Source of the DNA: Corynespora cassiicola
Lineage: Eukaryota > Ascomycota > Dothideomycetes > Pleosporales > Corynesporascaceae
Assembly (NCBI GenBank): GCA_022059125.1
Contig: JAEUWY010000012.1
Span: forward strand, 2,480,001-2,544,000
Direction of reading: 5' to 3'
DNA length: 64,000 nucleotides
Within the stretch, counting starts at the first letter, position 1, and every line of letters starts with the position of its first letter. Shown here one piece after another: positions 22,720 to 37,088 of the stretch. The notes below the pieces were generated by a model. That model did not search any database. It was not told the DNA's origin and saw nothing but the letters and a program-made list of their open reading frames with translations. A program made the position numbers and the translations under genes.

Positions 22720-25700
22720 ATAAAATTATTTTTACTAAACTTTTTCTAAACAGCTACAGTTCTCTGTATAAGCAGAATTTTAAAAAACTTAAAGCTATTT
22801 AAAAGTTTATAATAATTTAACTATAATACAGTCTTATTAAGCAGAGTTAGAGCTTTTTTATATTACTTATTCTGTGTGTTTGTAAAGCAAATAAAAAGCT
22901 TAAAATATATATTAACTATTATAAACTAAACGCTCTAACTAGAAAAAATACCTATCTAATATCTAGAATAAACGAACTTTTAGTAAAATTTAGTAAAACT
23001 AAAGTTTTTATAAAGTTAGATATTTACGCTGTATTTAATGAAATTTAAATAAATTTTAATAGTAAAAAATATACTACTTTCCGGACACAATACAGAACGT
23101 ATAAATATAAAATTTTTTTATTTAGATTATGTAACGGACCAGCTACTTTCTAGCAATATATAAATAACGTTCTAATTAACTATTTTAATAACTTCTATAT
23201 CGCATATCTAGATAATATTTTTATTTACTCTAAGAATAAACAAATTTATATCTAGTATATTAAAGCTGTTTTAGAATAACTACGTTAAGCTAGACTGTAA
23301 GTAGATATAGCTAAATCTAAATTCTATATAAAATGTACCCGATACTTAGAATACATTCTAACTAACTAAAAATTAGAAGTAGATTTAGAAAAAGTTAAAG
23401 CTCTATAGAACTAGGTCTGACCTACTACTGTTACAGAAATAAAGTTTTTTTTTAGATTTACTGGCTTCTACTAACAATTCGTACTAGAATATTTCTGTAT
23501 TACTCTACTAATTAGTATACTTTAAAGCTTTGCTATATTTTTTAAATAGATTTAAAAATATAACTAGGCATTTAAAGCTTTAAAAAACTCTTTTTTTTCT
23601 ATTTTAACTTTTTATTATTTTAACTCTAAACTACTTATAAAACTAAAAACTAATATATTTAATAGCGCTATTACAGACGTACAGTCTTAGCAACATACTA
23701 ATAGAAATTAGTACTTATATACTTTCTACAGCAAAACTCTATCCAGTTCTAAACTTAACTAGAAGATACATAATAAAAAACTTTTTACTATTATTACCGC
23801 TTTCTAGAAATAGCGAGCTAATCTCTTCTCTGTAAAGTATTAGGTCTAAATATATTCTAATTATAGATTGCTAGAATACTTTATAATAACTAAAATTCTA
23901 AATGCTAGATAAGTAAAATAAGTAGAAGAACTAGCGCTCTTTAACTTCTAAATTAAATACACTTTAAATAAAAATAATACTAAAGCTAATATTCTTAGCT
24001 GTCGCGAACAAAATATAAAAATTTTTTTAGCTATATAGTAAAATAACTGTTCTTATGTGCTAATCAGACCGCATCGCCTTAACTTCTAAATTAATACTAA
24101 GTTAGTTTAAAAATATATTAAAGTTTAGACTAAGTGTGTAGCTCGCGTATATATAATATTTTTAGAAAACTTTATAAGCTTTAACTCTCTTAAACTTATT
24201 AATACCTTTTTAAAAAAAAATTAATTAAGCTTTATAAAAAAACGCGAAAACTTTTTTAACTAGTACTAGACACATAACAGACTTATATTATACTAATATT
24301 AACTATATATTTTTTAAAACTTAACGCTTATTACACGTTTAATATAAAAAGCTTATAACTAAGTTTTTTTAGCACACTCTAGCGCTATAAAAACCTACCA
24401 GCTATTAGCCCGGAAGTACTACTAAAAAAATATAGATAACTTATATAAGTAATATGTACAGAACTACCTCGCCTGTTAATAAGTATATCTGAAATAAGTC
24501 TATTCCGCTAAAAAAATCTATTTTTTTTTTATTCTAAACTGTTTTATGCAACACCTCTATATAGACTTTAAAAAATTCTTCTATAATAAGACTAGCTATA
24601 ATTAAATCTTAGTAATTATTAATCGACTTTCTAAGTAAGCTGTGTTAATTTTATATTATAAGAATACTAACGCACGTAGTATAGCCTATCTATTTATTTA
24701 GTAGATATACTAATTTAGATATACCCCGGAGTTAATTATATTAGACTAAGAACTATAGTTTATTTTTAGTTTCTAGTCTAAATTCTGTTAAATTATTAGC
24801 GTTAAAATTAAACTGTCTACTGTATATTATAAAAAAACAAACAGCTAAACTAAAATTATAAACTAATATATTAACTAGAGACTGAGGCTATTTATAAGCT
24901 ACTACTAAAATAACTAAAGTAAACTTCTGCTGTTAATAGATCGCGTCTAAATTACTCTTCTATATATAAGCTTAGAAATAACTTTCTACTAAGTTCTATT
25001 TAGTTCTAAACCCCGTTAGAGTTAGTATTAGAAAAGACTAGAATCTTCTAAGCTTTAGAAAAAACTAAACTACTAAAACGCTCTAGTACTTACTTTATAA
25101 ATATATAAAATATAAAAGCTCGCGAAAAAAATTTTTAAAAAAACTTAAAAATAAATACAAGCTTAAGTTAACCCCTATTACCGATAAGTAGATTAGAATA
25201 TTAGAAATTAAATATATTTTAGTACGAAAAATCTAATATCTATAAAACTAAGCTAAAAGCTGTCTGAACAGTAGACAGGTTCCTTTAAAGTACTAAAAAA
25301 AGTAGGTTATTTATACCGCCTTAAACTGCCTTCTAAATTAAAAATTTATAATATATTTATACTAGATATTTTATATAAAAACTTAGCTAACTTTTTTTTA
25401 GAATAAAAAGCTCCGAAATCTAGCAGAGTATCTATTAATAAAGTAGAAGAATAAAAAGTAAAGAACATTCTCGCCAGCAAACTGGTACGCTTATTACTAA
25501 AATACTAAGTAAATTAAATCAGATATAACCCGGACTTTACGTAGTATAACGTATTAAACTTTATAAAGGCCCTATATAAGCTAAAAGTATTCTATAATAA
25601 GTATCTGGATAAGCTAGAACCTCTTAGGTCTTTAAATTAATAGCTTTAAGTATAAAAGTAAAAAATAGAAAATATAGATTACCTGTAAGACAATAGAGTA

Positions 25701-25722
25701 AAATAGAATAGTTATTAAATAT

Positions 25723-26437
25723 TTATCTAGAACTTTTTTTAGGCCCGCTCCCAAAACTCCTCAGGCCTAACTACTAGTTTTTCTTATTTTTATTAAAAAT
25801 CAGATTACTATTACTATTAAATTTCTTTAACTTAGACTTATTTTTAAGTTCTAGTAATATTCTATCTAATCTGTCTACCCGCTAAAACTGCTTTACTAAA
25901 AAAAACTTAGTAGATTTAGCAGCTTTTTTTCTGCCTGCGCAAACTAAGCTGCGTAAAAAAACTATTTTTAAGTTAGCTAGTTTTTAATTTATTTTTTTTA
26001 TACTCTGCTAAACTGCTTTTAGAGTTATATAAATAGTTAGTAATACTTCTTTAGTCTGCATACGTTCTAACTCCGCTCTAATTATCTAAACTACTACTAA
26101 AACAGCTCTAGCCGTAATTTTTACTATAGTAGTTAAAATAGAGTTATTTAAATTTTTTTTCTAGTTATCTATAGTTTATACTAATATCTTATACTCAGCA
26201 GCGCAGTACTTTAGAATCTAAAATAGAGTATTAGCTAACTATTCTGAATGCGCACTAAGTTAGATATATACTAACTTATATAAACTTTTTTAAGCAGTAC
26301 AGTACTCGCACTTTTTACTTAAAATTAACTTAAACTTAAAGTTAATTATATATATTTTTTACTAATACGTAACAGGCGCGTAAGTATATTTTACAGTAAG
26401 CTACTAATAAAATACTAAGTAGAACTAAAATAGACAT
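25723..26437 (-). pseudogene. antisense ORF of Gypsy copy D
   Basis: This is the counterpart of 16242-16955 in copy D. The start codon ATG (26435-26437 reversed) survives here, which supports the start position chosen for the family. The stop at 25723-25725 faces the pol stop at 25638-25640 across 82 bp. Internal Gln codons have become stops. Confidence 0.65.
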
Positions 26438-26776
26438 TATAAAGTAAATTAGAGAGCCGATTTAATAATAAAAAGCTTTAGAAAAAGTTAGCAGAAGTAC
26501 TAAATCCAGAACAAACTACTTACAGAACGTAATAAGTAAAAAAATAAAAAAAAAAAAAAAGTTAAAAAACTAAATTTATATCTGCTAGGCAGCAGCTCTG
26601 TAAAAATATTTTACTAGTTACATAAACGCGTAACGCTTCTTTTTATAAAATACTAAAAGTAAAAAATAAATAATAAAATAAGGTGCCCCGCTTTTAACAA
26701 AAAACATTTACGTTTTTTTTAAATAGACTATAACTTAGAACAGATTAGAACGATCTGTTTACTAAAAAGGGGGTAA

Positions 26777-27128
26777 TATAATAAATCTCGTTTATATAAA
26801 GTTTAAATATATTCACTTTTAAGCATCGCGCACGTAATTTAGAACTTTACATCTAATTTCCAGCCTCTAATATCTAACTTAGTTTTAATCTCTTATCTTT
26901 TCGTACCCTCCTATAATAACTAAAAAATAGAACTAAACTAGACTTAGAATAAAGTACTAGAGGGAAACTATAAAAGGTTGTAATAGTTCTAGATAGTTCT
27001 GTAGTTTAGAAATATCTTTTCGTATAAAATCTATAAGTTCCGACTTATAATTGTTCTCTAGTTCTGTGAACCCTTATTCTAAGTAGTACCTGAGCCGTAT
27101 CGGAGACAAGTCGCACTGTGTTTTTATA
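26777..27128 (+). repeat. 3' LTR of Gypsy copy D
   Basis: This LTR is 352 bp and is preceded by the polypurine tract AAAAAGGGGGTAATA, which is one of the least RIP-altered tracts of the family here. Confidence 0.9.
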
Positions 27129-28413
27129 ATTTTTATACTACTACTAAATAATAGTTTAATAAAACTTTTTTAGTATTTATTAATATACTATTATAATAAA
27201 ATTAATACTGCGTGCTAGTTTTAGAGTACTATTTAGCGCTTATTTAAAAATAGCGGTTTTATTTATTAACTTAGTGTTTATAATATTTATTTTTCAGCTT
27301 AAAACGTCTGCTTTTCTATTTTTTTTACGTAGTATATAAATAATTTTAAATTTATATTATTTTAAATTTTTACTTTATCTAATATATCGTTAGTCTAATA
27401 GTTTGGTTATTATAAATATTATTAGATTTTTATAGTTTAAGTGTACTGTAAATTTTAAACAACTCTTTATATAAATTTTTTAATACTTAAAAAAGTTTGT
27501 AATAGTAAGTAATTTTTTATTATAAATATTACAGTTTTTCTTAGCTCTGCTAAACCTTTTTAAATAATAAATAATTAAATACTATTTTTTTTAACTAATA
27601 TATACTTTTATTACTAAGTTTAATACGTCTGTTTCTATACGTAAAAGTTTTCTACTAATAAAAAATATAAAAACTAGTAGTAATATACTTACTTTATAAG
27701 TGTTTTAAAAGCTTATTATAAGTTTATATTCTACTTAAATAGTATTTTTTTTTTATTAATTTTATAAATAGTAGTACTTTTTTTAAATAGTAATTAATAA
27801 ACTACTTATTAAAGTTATAGAATTCTAAAGAAAATTATATATTTTTAATATTTTTTAGAGTAAGCTAGTTTTTAACTTCTTCTTTTTTTTTTAAAACTAA
27901 TTTTAGCTTTATATTTTTTTATAATATATTTTAAAAATTTAATTTTTTTTATAAAACTTATATTTCTTTAGTTTAAATTATATTTCTATTTTTTTTAAAA
28001 TATTTTAGTACTATTTATATATACTAAACGTGTTTTTAAAAGTTTTTAAAAAAAACTAAAATTTTATTTATATATATAATAATAAATATATTAAAATATT
28101 TTTTTAATATGTTATTAATAAATGCTTAATAAATCGCAGATACGTTAGTAAAACTAAATAGTATTATAAAATATTTATAGTATTTATACTGTATTTAGAA
28201 TACTATTTTTTTTTTATACGTATTAAATTATACGCGCTTTAAAAATTTAAAACTATAAATATTTATATTTTAAATAGTTTATTTTTAAGCTTTTAAATAC
28301 TTAGTAGTAAATATTTATTTTTAATTATAATATTATTAAGTTTTTTAAAATCTATATATAACTGTAGAAATTTATTTTTTTTAAAAATAAAAATAATTAG
28401 ATATTCTGCTTCT
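27129..28413. other. AT-rich spacer between Gypsy copies D and E, unidentified
   Basis: This stretch of about 1.3 kb of very AT-rich DNA lies between the 3' LTR of D and the left LTR of E. I find no frame, LTR or terminal repeat, and no match to the other modules of the window. It is probably old transposon sequence beyond recognition. Confidence 0.5.
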
Positions 28414-28780
28414 TGTAAAGACACAAAGCGACTTATCTCCGATACGGCTCAGATACTACTTAAAATAAGAGTTCACAGAACTAGAGAATAATTATAAGTT
28501 AGAACCTATAGGTCTTGTACAAAAAGACATTTCTAGACTACAGAACTATCTAAAACTATTATAACCTTTTATAGTTTCTCTTCAGCACCTATCCTAAGTC
28601 TAGTCTAATCTAGTTCTATTCTTTAGTTATTATAGGAGGGTACGAAAGAATAAAAGATCGGAGCTAAGTCGGAGCTATATTAGAAGTCAGAGATTAGAAA
28701 TTAGATGTAAAGTTCTAAATCACGTGCGCGATGCTTAGAAATAAATATATTTAGACTTTGTGCGAACGAGGTTTGTTATA
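28414..28780 (-). repeat. left (3') LTR of Gypsy copy E
   Basis: This LTR starts TGTAAAGACACA and ends TTTGTTATA. At about 367 bp it carries the extra repeat unit GGAGCTAAGTCGGAGCTA, shared only with the LTR at 46147. Confidence 0.87.
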
Positions 28781-29127
28781 TTACTTTCTCTTTAGTAAAC
28801 AGATCGTTCTGATCTGATATAATTCGTAGCTTATTCAGAGAAGAATGTAAATAGTTTTTGTTAGAAGCGGGGTATCTTATTTCATTGTTTGCTTTTACTT
28901 CCAGTGCTTTATAGAAAAAAGCGTTACGCGTTTACGTGACTAGCGAGATACTTTTATAAAGCTGCTGCTTAGCAGTTATAAATTTAGTTCTTTAAGCTCT
29001 TTTTCTCTTCTTCTTTTTTATTTTTTTAATTATTACATTCTGTAAGTAGTTTGTTCCGGATCTGGTGCCTCTGCTAACTTTTTTTAAAGCTTCTTACTAT
29101 TAAATCAGCTTTTTAATTTACTTTACA

Positions 29128-29841
29128 ATATCTATTTTAGTTCTACTTAGTACTTTGTTAGCAGTTTACTGTAAAATATACTTACGCGCCTATTACGTAT
29201 TAGTAAAAAAATATATAATTAATTTTAAATTTAAGTTAACTTTAAGTAAAAAGTGCGAGTACTGTACTGCTTAGAAAAGTTTATATAAGTTAGTATATAT
29301 CTAACTTAGTACGTATTTAGAATAGTTAGCTAATACTTTATTTTAAATTCTAGAGTGCTGCGCTGCTAAGTACGAGGCATTAATATAAACTATAGATAAC
29401 TAGAAAAAGAACTTAAATAACTTTATTTTAACTACTACAGTAAAAATCGCGGCTAAAGCTGTTTTAGTTATAACTTAGATAACTAAAGCAGAGTTAGGAC
29501 GTACGCAGACTGAAAAGGTATTACTAGCTATTTATATAACTTTAAAAATAATCTATTAAAGTATAGAAAAGATAAATTAGAGGCTAGCTAACTTAAAAAT
29601 AGTTTTTTTACGCAGCCTAGTTCGCGCAGATAAAAAAAAAGCTGCTAAATCTACTAAGTTTTTTTTAGTAAAGCAGTTTTAGTAGGCGGGTTAGTTAGAT
29701 AGAAATCTGCTAAAGCCTAATAAGAAGTCTAAATTAGAGAATTTTAATAGTAATAAAGATCTGATTTTTAATAAAAATAAAAAAAACTAGTAGTTAGCCC
29801 GGAGGGGTTTTAGAGTCGGGCTTAAAAGAAATTCTAGGTAA
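29128..29841 (+). pseudogene. antisense ORF of Gypsy copy E
   Basis: This is the 714-bp counterpart of the antisense ORF of copy B, with the same length from the ATA (ancestral ATG) to the TAA at 29839-29841. The second Cys of the first CxxC has become Tyr. It faces the pol stop at 29925-29927. Confidence 0.65.
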
Positions 29842-31326
29842 AAAATCTAATAACTATTTTACTCTACTCTATTGTCTTACAGATAATCTATGTCTTCTAT
29901 TCTCTATTTTTATACTTAGAGCTATTAGTTTAAGAACCGGGAAGGTCCTGGCTTGTCTAGGTACTTATTATAAAAAACTTTTAACTTGTATAGAGCTCTT
30001 ATAAAGTTAGATACGTTATACTATATAGAATTCAGATCGTGTCTGACTTAGCTTACTCTATACTTTAGTAATAAGCGTATAAATTTACTGGCGAGAATAT
30101 TCTTAACTTTCTATTCTTCTACTCTATTAATTAGTACTCTGATTAGTTTTAGAGTTTCTTGTTCTAGAAGCAGATTAGCGGGGTTTTTATATAAAACATC
30201 TAGTACGAACATATTATAGATTTTTAATTCTAGAGGTAGTTTAAAGCGGTATAAATAACCTACTTTTTTTAATACTTTAAAGAGATCTGTCTACTGTTTA
30301 GACAGCTTTCAGCTTAGTTTTATAGATATTAGGTTTTTCGTACTAAAATACACTTAATTTCTAATAGTCTAGTCTACTTAGCGACGGTAGAGGTTAACTT
30401 AGGCTTATATTTATTCTTAAGCTTTTTTAAAATTCTTTTTCGTAAGCTTTTATACTTTATATATCTGTAAAGTAAGTACTAAAGCGTTCTAGTAATTTAG
30501 TCTTTTTTAAGGCTTAGAAGGTTCGGGTTTTTTCTAATACTAACTTTAACAGGGTTTAGAACTAAACAAAACTTAATACAGAGTTATTTCTAAGCTTATA
30601 TATAGAAGAGTAAGTTAAGCGCGATCTATTAATAGCAGAAGTTTACTCTAGTTATTCTAATAGTAGCTTATAAATAGCCTTAGTTTTTAGTTAATATATT
30701 AGTTTATAATTTTAGTTTAGCTATTAGTTTTTTTATAGTAGGTAGTAGACAGCTTAATTTTAACGCTGATAATATAACAGAATTCAGACTAGAAACTAGA
30801 AATAAACTATAGTTCTCAGTCCGACATAATCGTCTCTGAAGTATATCTAAATTAGTATATTTACTAAATAAACAGATAAGCTATACTACGTGCGTTAGTA
30901 TTTTTATAATATAGAATTAACACAGCTTGCTTAGAGAGTTAATTAATAATTACTAAAATCTAATTATAGCTAGTCTTGTTACAGAGGAATTCTTTAAAGT
31001 CTATACAGAGATATTATATAAAACAGTTTAGAATAGAGAAAGAATAAATCTTTCTAGCAGAACAGACTTATTTTAAATATACTTATTAATAGATAAGATA
31101 ATTCCGTATATATTACTTACACAAGTTTTCTATATCTTTTTAGTAGTACTTTTAGGCTAATAACTGGTAGGTTTTTATAGCGCTGAGGTATACTAAAAAA
31201 ACTTAGTTATAAGCTTTTTATATTAAGCGTGTGATAAGCGTTAAGTTCTAAAAAATATATAGTTAATATTAGTATAATATAAGTCTGTTATATATTTAGT
31301 ACTAGTTAGAAAAGTTTTCGCGTTTC

Positions 31327-31678
31327 TGTGACAAACCTTATTCGTATAAAGTCTGAATATATTTACTTCTAAGCATCGCGCACGTGATTCAGAACTTTAT
31401 ATCTAATTTCTAGCCTCTAACATCCGACTTAGCTTTAATTTCTTATTTTTTTATACTCTTCTATAATAACTAAAGAATAAAACTAGACTAGACTTAGAAT
31501 AAGGTACTAGAGAGAAACTATAAAAAGTTGTGATAGTTCTAAATAGTTCTGTAGTTTAGAAATATTTTTTTATATAAAACTTATAAATTCTAATTTGTAA
31601 TTATTCTCTAGTTCTGTAAACTTTTATTTTAAGTAGTATCTAAACTGTATTAAAAACAAGTCGCTCTATATTCTTACA
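31327..31678 (+). repeat. 5' LTR of Gypsy copy C
   Basis: The 352-bp LTR reads TGTGACAAACC... and ends TATTCTTACA, keeping the TG...CA ends. Confidence 0.92.
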
Positions 31679-31699
31679 TTATATTTCTAAACTACTTTT

Positions 31700-34600
31700 T
31701 ACCGGTAACGGCTTAAAAATATTACCTCTCTATTTATTATAAAGAGAAGTACAACTAGATAGTATACGTATTAGACTAAATCCGTTCTAAATTACTACGT
31801 ACGTTTTTAACTTTTAGTAAAGTTAAAATTTTCTAAATCTTTTAATAACTAAAGTCTTTAGATTTAGAATTTCTGCTTCTACGTAAGTTAGATTATTTTT
31901 AGAAAAAACGCGTCGTACGCTAAAGTAGAAACTAAATAACTACTAAAAACTTACTAAAATTAATTCTAACTATTAATATCTAGCTCTATATATCTGCTAA
32001 ATATATTTTAGAGAAATACTATTTAAAGATTAAGCCGGCTGTAAAGACAGCTCTAACTTTCTAATAATAATTTAGAACTTACTAGATCTCTACTTTAACC
32101 TAATAATAATAATCTCTATTCTATATCTATAAAAGTAGAAATTTTACAGTTATAAGCTAGAATATTAGAACTTAAAGCCGCTGCTGCAGACTCTCCTCTC
32201 TAAAATATAAAAAAGTTCTAACTGTTACTCTTAACTTATATCTAATAACTATCTAAGTTACTTTTAATTTTAGTTTAGCTAAAGTTATTTAAGTAAATTT
32301 TTAAGATTAAACCTTTTAGCGACAGAAAAACTGTTACTTTTTTATAATAGCTAGTTTCTATCTAAAACCGTTTTAATATTAATTAAAACTACTATTCTAC
32401 TAAGCGAGCTTATATAGCAGAAGTTTAAAAATATACGTTAGAACTAGCTCGCGAATACTTAGAGCTTTATTACTTAGCTAATAATTTTTAAAAACAGTTT
32501 TTTAACGTAGAGAAAATGCTTAACTTTCTAAAATTATACTTTATTTTAGAAAATAAAAAAGCGGAAAATTAAGTAGCTTTTTATCAGCTGCAGATAGAAC
32601 AAGAAAAAACCTTCTCTACTTTTAAAATTTAATTTTTATCTGCTGCTATTAAAAGCAGAGTACAAAAAAAAAATAGTTTTTCTACTTATAAAAAAAAATT
32701 ACTTTAGCTCTATAAGTTTTAAACTTTAGATTTAAATCTCTGTAGAATAACTTTTTTAATAATATAGTAAAATATTTTACCGCTTATAATATAGAGCGCT
32801 AAAGTACTTTCGTATCTGCTATTAGCAGAAATAAAAAAAATAACTTTAGTTCTACTTTATATAAGGTTTTAGAAAACTAGAAGTCACCCGGCTTATCCGC
32901 AGCACTTATATAAAAAAAAAAACTATTTACTAATATACTACCCGCGCGGAGTTGTAACTACTATACTAATATAAAAATAGTAAGCTATTTAAAACAGCTT
33001 AAGCTGCAGAAAAAAACTGCTATAACTATAGTAAGTAAAGCTATTTTGCACGTAATTGCAATCTTTTATAAATAAACTAAATTTCTGTTAATAATAATTT
33101 ATAAAACTAATTTAAAAATATAATTAATTTTAACAGACTGGATTTAGTCTGACTAGAAAACAAAAACGCTTAGAAAAAATTTCTGTTTTAGGTTACAGTA
33201 AGTACAATCTATTTAATATAAATCTATTAAACTTATTAGAAGGCCTTTATTTCTAAACACTTTCTGTTTTCTATTCTAACAGGCTTAGAATCTGTTTATA
33301 TTCTTTTATTAATACTAGCGTATAAGAATTCTTATTTATTAATACTTCTATTACAGCATTCTTAGCCTATACTTTTTAGATATCTATTTAAAAACTACTC
33401 TATAAAGTTAAAGTGCGAGGTTTCTAAGAGTTAATTAAATTCTTAGCTACTTATTATATTTATTTTTATTTTCGCCTGGATAGATATACTATTTTAAATT
33501 ATTTTTTTATTATTTTTAACCTTAGATTCCAGAACTACATTATTAGTCTAAAATAGATAAAAAAGTTTAAGCTTAAACTAGACACGGAACACAACCGGAT
33601 TATATAGCCAGTCTAATATACCTCTTTTTATATATCTACTCCACCTATTCTCCGACGCCTACATCCCTCTAATATAAGCTAGAAAATAGAGTAAAACATT
33701 TTCTGTAGAAATGCGTTATAGAAAAAAAAATACGTAAAAAACTAGAGAAGCTTAAAAATTTATCTATATTAACTTTAAAAACTTAGATTTTTTAAGTTTA
33801 GACGCTTTTTTCTAACTAACGTCTAATACTGTTCTAAATTTAGCTGTAATCTCTAGATAACCGCTATATCTACTAACGCCTTTTATTTCTAAATAAAATA
33901 ACCTAAAAATAAATTTTTTATAATAACTATTTACAAAATTAACTAATAAATTTAGAACTTCTATTTTCTAGACAAATCTGTTATCCCTCTAATACTAAAC
34001 TAATTACCTTCTGTATATAAATTCTATTAGAATGTGTTTAACCCGAAAGCCGCACTCTACCTCCCTCTACATTAATTATATAATTATAAGATTATTTTAA
34101 CCGAATCTATTCTAAATAGCTATAGTTTTTTATATAAGTAAAACTTTAAGGAACTTAAAGCTACTTAAGAATTCGTAATAACTTAACTTTAATATAGCTT
34201 TATTAAGCAAAGCCGGAGCTTTTTTATATTACCTATTCTTTATATCTGTAAAATAAATAGAAAACTTAGAATATACGTTAACTATTATAAACTAAACGCT
34301 CTTACTCAGAAAAATATCTATTTAATATTTTAAATAAATAAACTTTTAGTAAAATCTAGTAAAGCTAAGTTTTTTATAAAACTAGATATTTACGCTGCGT
34401 TTAATAAAATTCGCATAAACTTTAATAGTAAAAAATATACTATTTTCCGGATATAATACAAAACGTATAAATATAAGGTTTTTCTATTCGGGCTGTGTAA
34501 CAGTCCAGCTACGTTCTAACAGTATATAAATAACGTTTTAATAAACTACTTTAACAACTTCTGCATCGCATATCTAAACAACATTTTTATCTACTTTAAA

Positions 34601-37006
34601 AATAAACTAATTTATATTTAGTATGTTAAAGCTGTTTTAGAATAACTACGTTAGACTAGACTACAGATAGATATAGCTAAGTCCGAATTCTATGTAAAAC
34701 GTACTTAATATTTAAAGTACGTTCTAACTAACTAAAAACTAGAAATAGATTTAAAAAAAGTTAAAGCTCTGCAGAACTAGGCCTGATCTACTACTATTAC
34801 TAAAGTAAAATTATTTTTAGAATTTACTAGCTTCTACTAATAATTTGTACTAGAATATTTCTAAATAGTTTTTTTAATTAGTGCACTCTAAAATCCCGCA
34901 GTACTTTTTAAATAGACTCTAGCATATAACTAAGCTTTTAAAGCTTTAAAAAAAGCTCTCTTTTCTATTCTAACGCTATACTACTTTAATTCTAAGTTAC
35001 TTATAAAATTAAAAATAGATATATTAGACGGTGTAATCGCCGGCGTATAATTCTAGTAATACTTAGATAGAAAATAGTACTTTTACGCCTTCTACAGTAA
35101 GAGCTTATCTAGTTTTAAACTTAACTAAAAGATATATAATAAAGAACTTTTCGCTATTATTACCGCTTTTAAGAAATAGCAAGCTAATCTCTCTTCTATA
35201 AAGTATTAGGTCTAAGTATATTTAAACTATAAATTACTTAAGTACTTTATAACTACTAAAGTTCTTAACGCGCGATAAGTAAAATAGACAGAAAAACTAG
35301 CGCCTTTTAACTTCTGTATTAAATATACTCTAAGTAAAAATAACGCTAAAGCTAATATTTTTAGTTATTATAAACAGAATATAGAAAATTTTTTTATTAT
35401 TTAGCGTAACAACTGTTCTCGCGTGCTAATAGAACTATATTATTTTAATTTCTGTATTAACGCTAAGTTAGCTTAGAAATATATTAGAGTCTAGACTAAG
35501 TATATAGCTCGCGTATATATAATATTTCTAAAAAATCTAATAAGCTTCGACTCTCTTAAACTTATTAATACTTTTCTAAAAAAAAATTAATTAAGCTTTG
35601 TAAAAAAACGCGAAAACTTTTTTAACTAGTACTAAATACATAATAGACTTATATTATACTAATATTAACTATATATTTTTTAGAACTTAACGCTTATTAT
35701 ACGCTTAATATAAAAAGCTTATAACTAAGTTTTTTCAGCATACTCTAGCGCTATAAAAACCTACCAGCTATTAGCTTAGAAGTATTACTAGAAAGGTATA
35801 AGTAACTCGTGCAAGTAATATATACAGAACTACCTCGTCTGTTAATAAGTATATCTAAAATAAATCTATTCTGCTAGAGAAATCTATTCTTTTTCTATTC
35901 TAAACTGTTCTATATAATACTTTTATATAGATTTTAAAGAATTCTTCTATAACAAAGCTGGCTATAATTAGATCTTAGTAATTATTAATCGACTCTTTAA
36001 GTAAGCTGTATTAATTCTATATTATAAAAATACTAACGCACGTAGTATAGCTTATCTGTTTATTTAGTAGATATACTAATTTAAACACACTCTAAAGTTA
36101 ATTATATCAGACTAAAAACTACAGTTTATCTTTAGTTTCTAGTTTAAATTCTGTTAAATTATTAGTGTTAAAGTTAAACTGTTTACTGCATATTACAAAA
36201 AAACAGATAGCTAAACTAAAATTATAAACTAATATATTAACTAGAGACTGAGGCTATTTGTAAGCTACTACTAAAATAACTAAAATAAACTTCTACTATT
36301 AATAGATCGCGCCTAGATTACTTTTCTATATATAAGCTTAGAAATAACTTTCTACTAAGTTCTATTCGGTTCTGAACCCCGTTAGAGTTAGTATTAGAAA
36401 AAGCTAGAATCTTCTAAGCTTTAGAAAAAACTAAACTACTAAAACGCTCTAGCACTTACCTTACAGATATATAAAGTATAAAAGCTTATAAAAAAAAATT
36501 TTAAAAAGGCTTAGAAACGAATGCGAGCTTAAATTAACTTCTATTACTAATAAGTAGATTAGAATATTAGAGATTAAGTGTATTTTAGTACAAAAAACCT
36601 AATATCTATAAAACTAAACTGAAAGCTATCTGAACAGTAGACAGGTCCCTTTAAAGTACTAAAGAAAGTAGGTTATTTATACCGCTTTAAACTGCTTTCT
36701 AAATTAAAAATCTATAATATATTTACACTAGATATTCTATACAAAAATCTAGCTAACTTTTTTCTAAAATAAGAGGCTCCGAAACCTAGCAGAGTATCTA
36801 TTAATAAAGTAAAAAAATAGAAAGTAGAGAATATTTTCGCCAGTAAACTAGTACGCTTATTACTAAAATACTAAGTAAGTTAGATTAGATATAATCTAGA
36901 CCCTACGTAGTATAACGCATTAAATTTTATAAAAGCTCTATATAAACTAAAAGTATTTTATAATAAGTACTTAGATAAGCCAGAACTTTCTAAGTCCCTA
37001 AACTAA
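31700..37006 (+). pseudogene. gag-pol remains of Gypsy copy C
   Basis: This is the RIP-broken gag-pol region in the usual Ty3/Gypsy order: gag with a CYNYSKxSYFARNC knuckle (C-x2-Y/C-x4-H/Y-x4-C), protease, RT, RNase H, integrase and a C-terminal tail ending in LN at 37006. The tail before the stop reads YNALNFIKALYKLKVF and could be a degenerate chromodomain-like module, but I am unsure. The 5' limit is approximate. Confidence 0.75.
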
Positions 37007-37088
37007 TAGCTCTAAGTATAGAAGTAAGAAATAAAAAATATAGATTACCTGCAAAACAATAGAGTAGAATAAAATAGTTATTAGATAT

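Larger units (their letters stand above)
3048..27128 (+). mobile_element. Ty3/Gypsy LTR retrotransposon, copy D (interrupted)
   Basis: Copy D is bounded by 352-bp LTRs at 3048-3399 and 26777-27128 and is split by element G (5463-15187) and element B (15546-22719). The element's own segments are 3048-5462, 15193-15545 and 22725-27128, about 7.2 kb in all. A gag zinc knuckle is readable at 4742-4783 as C-x2-C-x4-Y-x4-C, with the His codon changed to Tyr and a Gln codon changed to stop. The reverse transcriptase motif YLDN (ancestral YLDD) is at 23205-23216. Pol ends at 25638-25640 and an antisense ORF follows. The 5-bp flanks do not match (GTAAG left, ATTTT right), so a rearrangement at one end is possible. 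No frame is functional. Confidence 0.9.
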
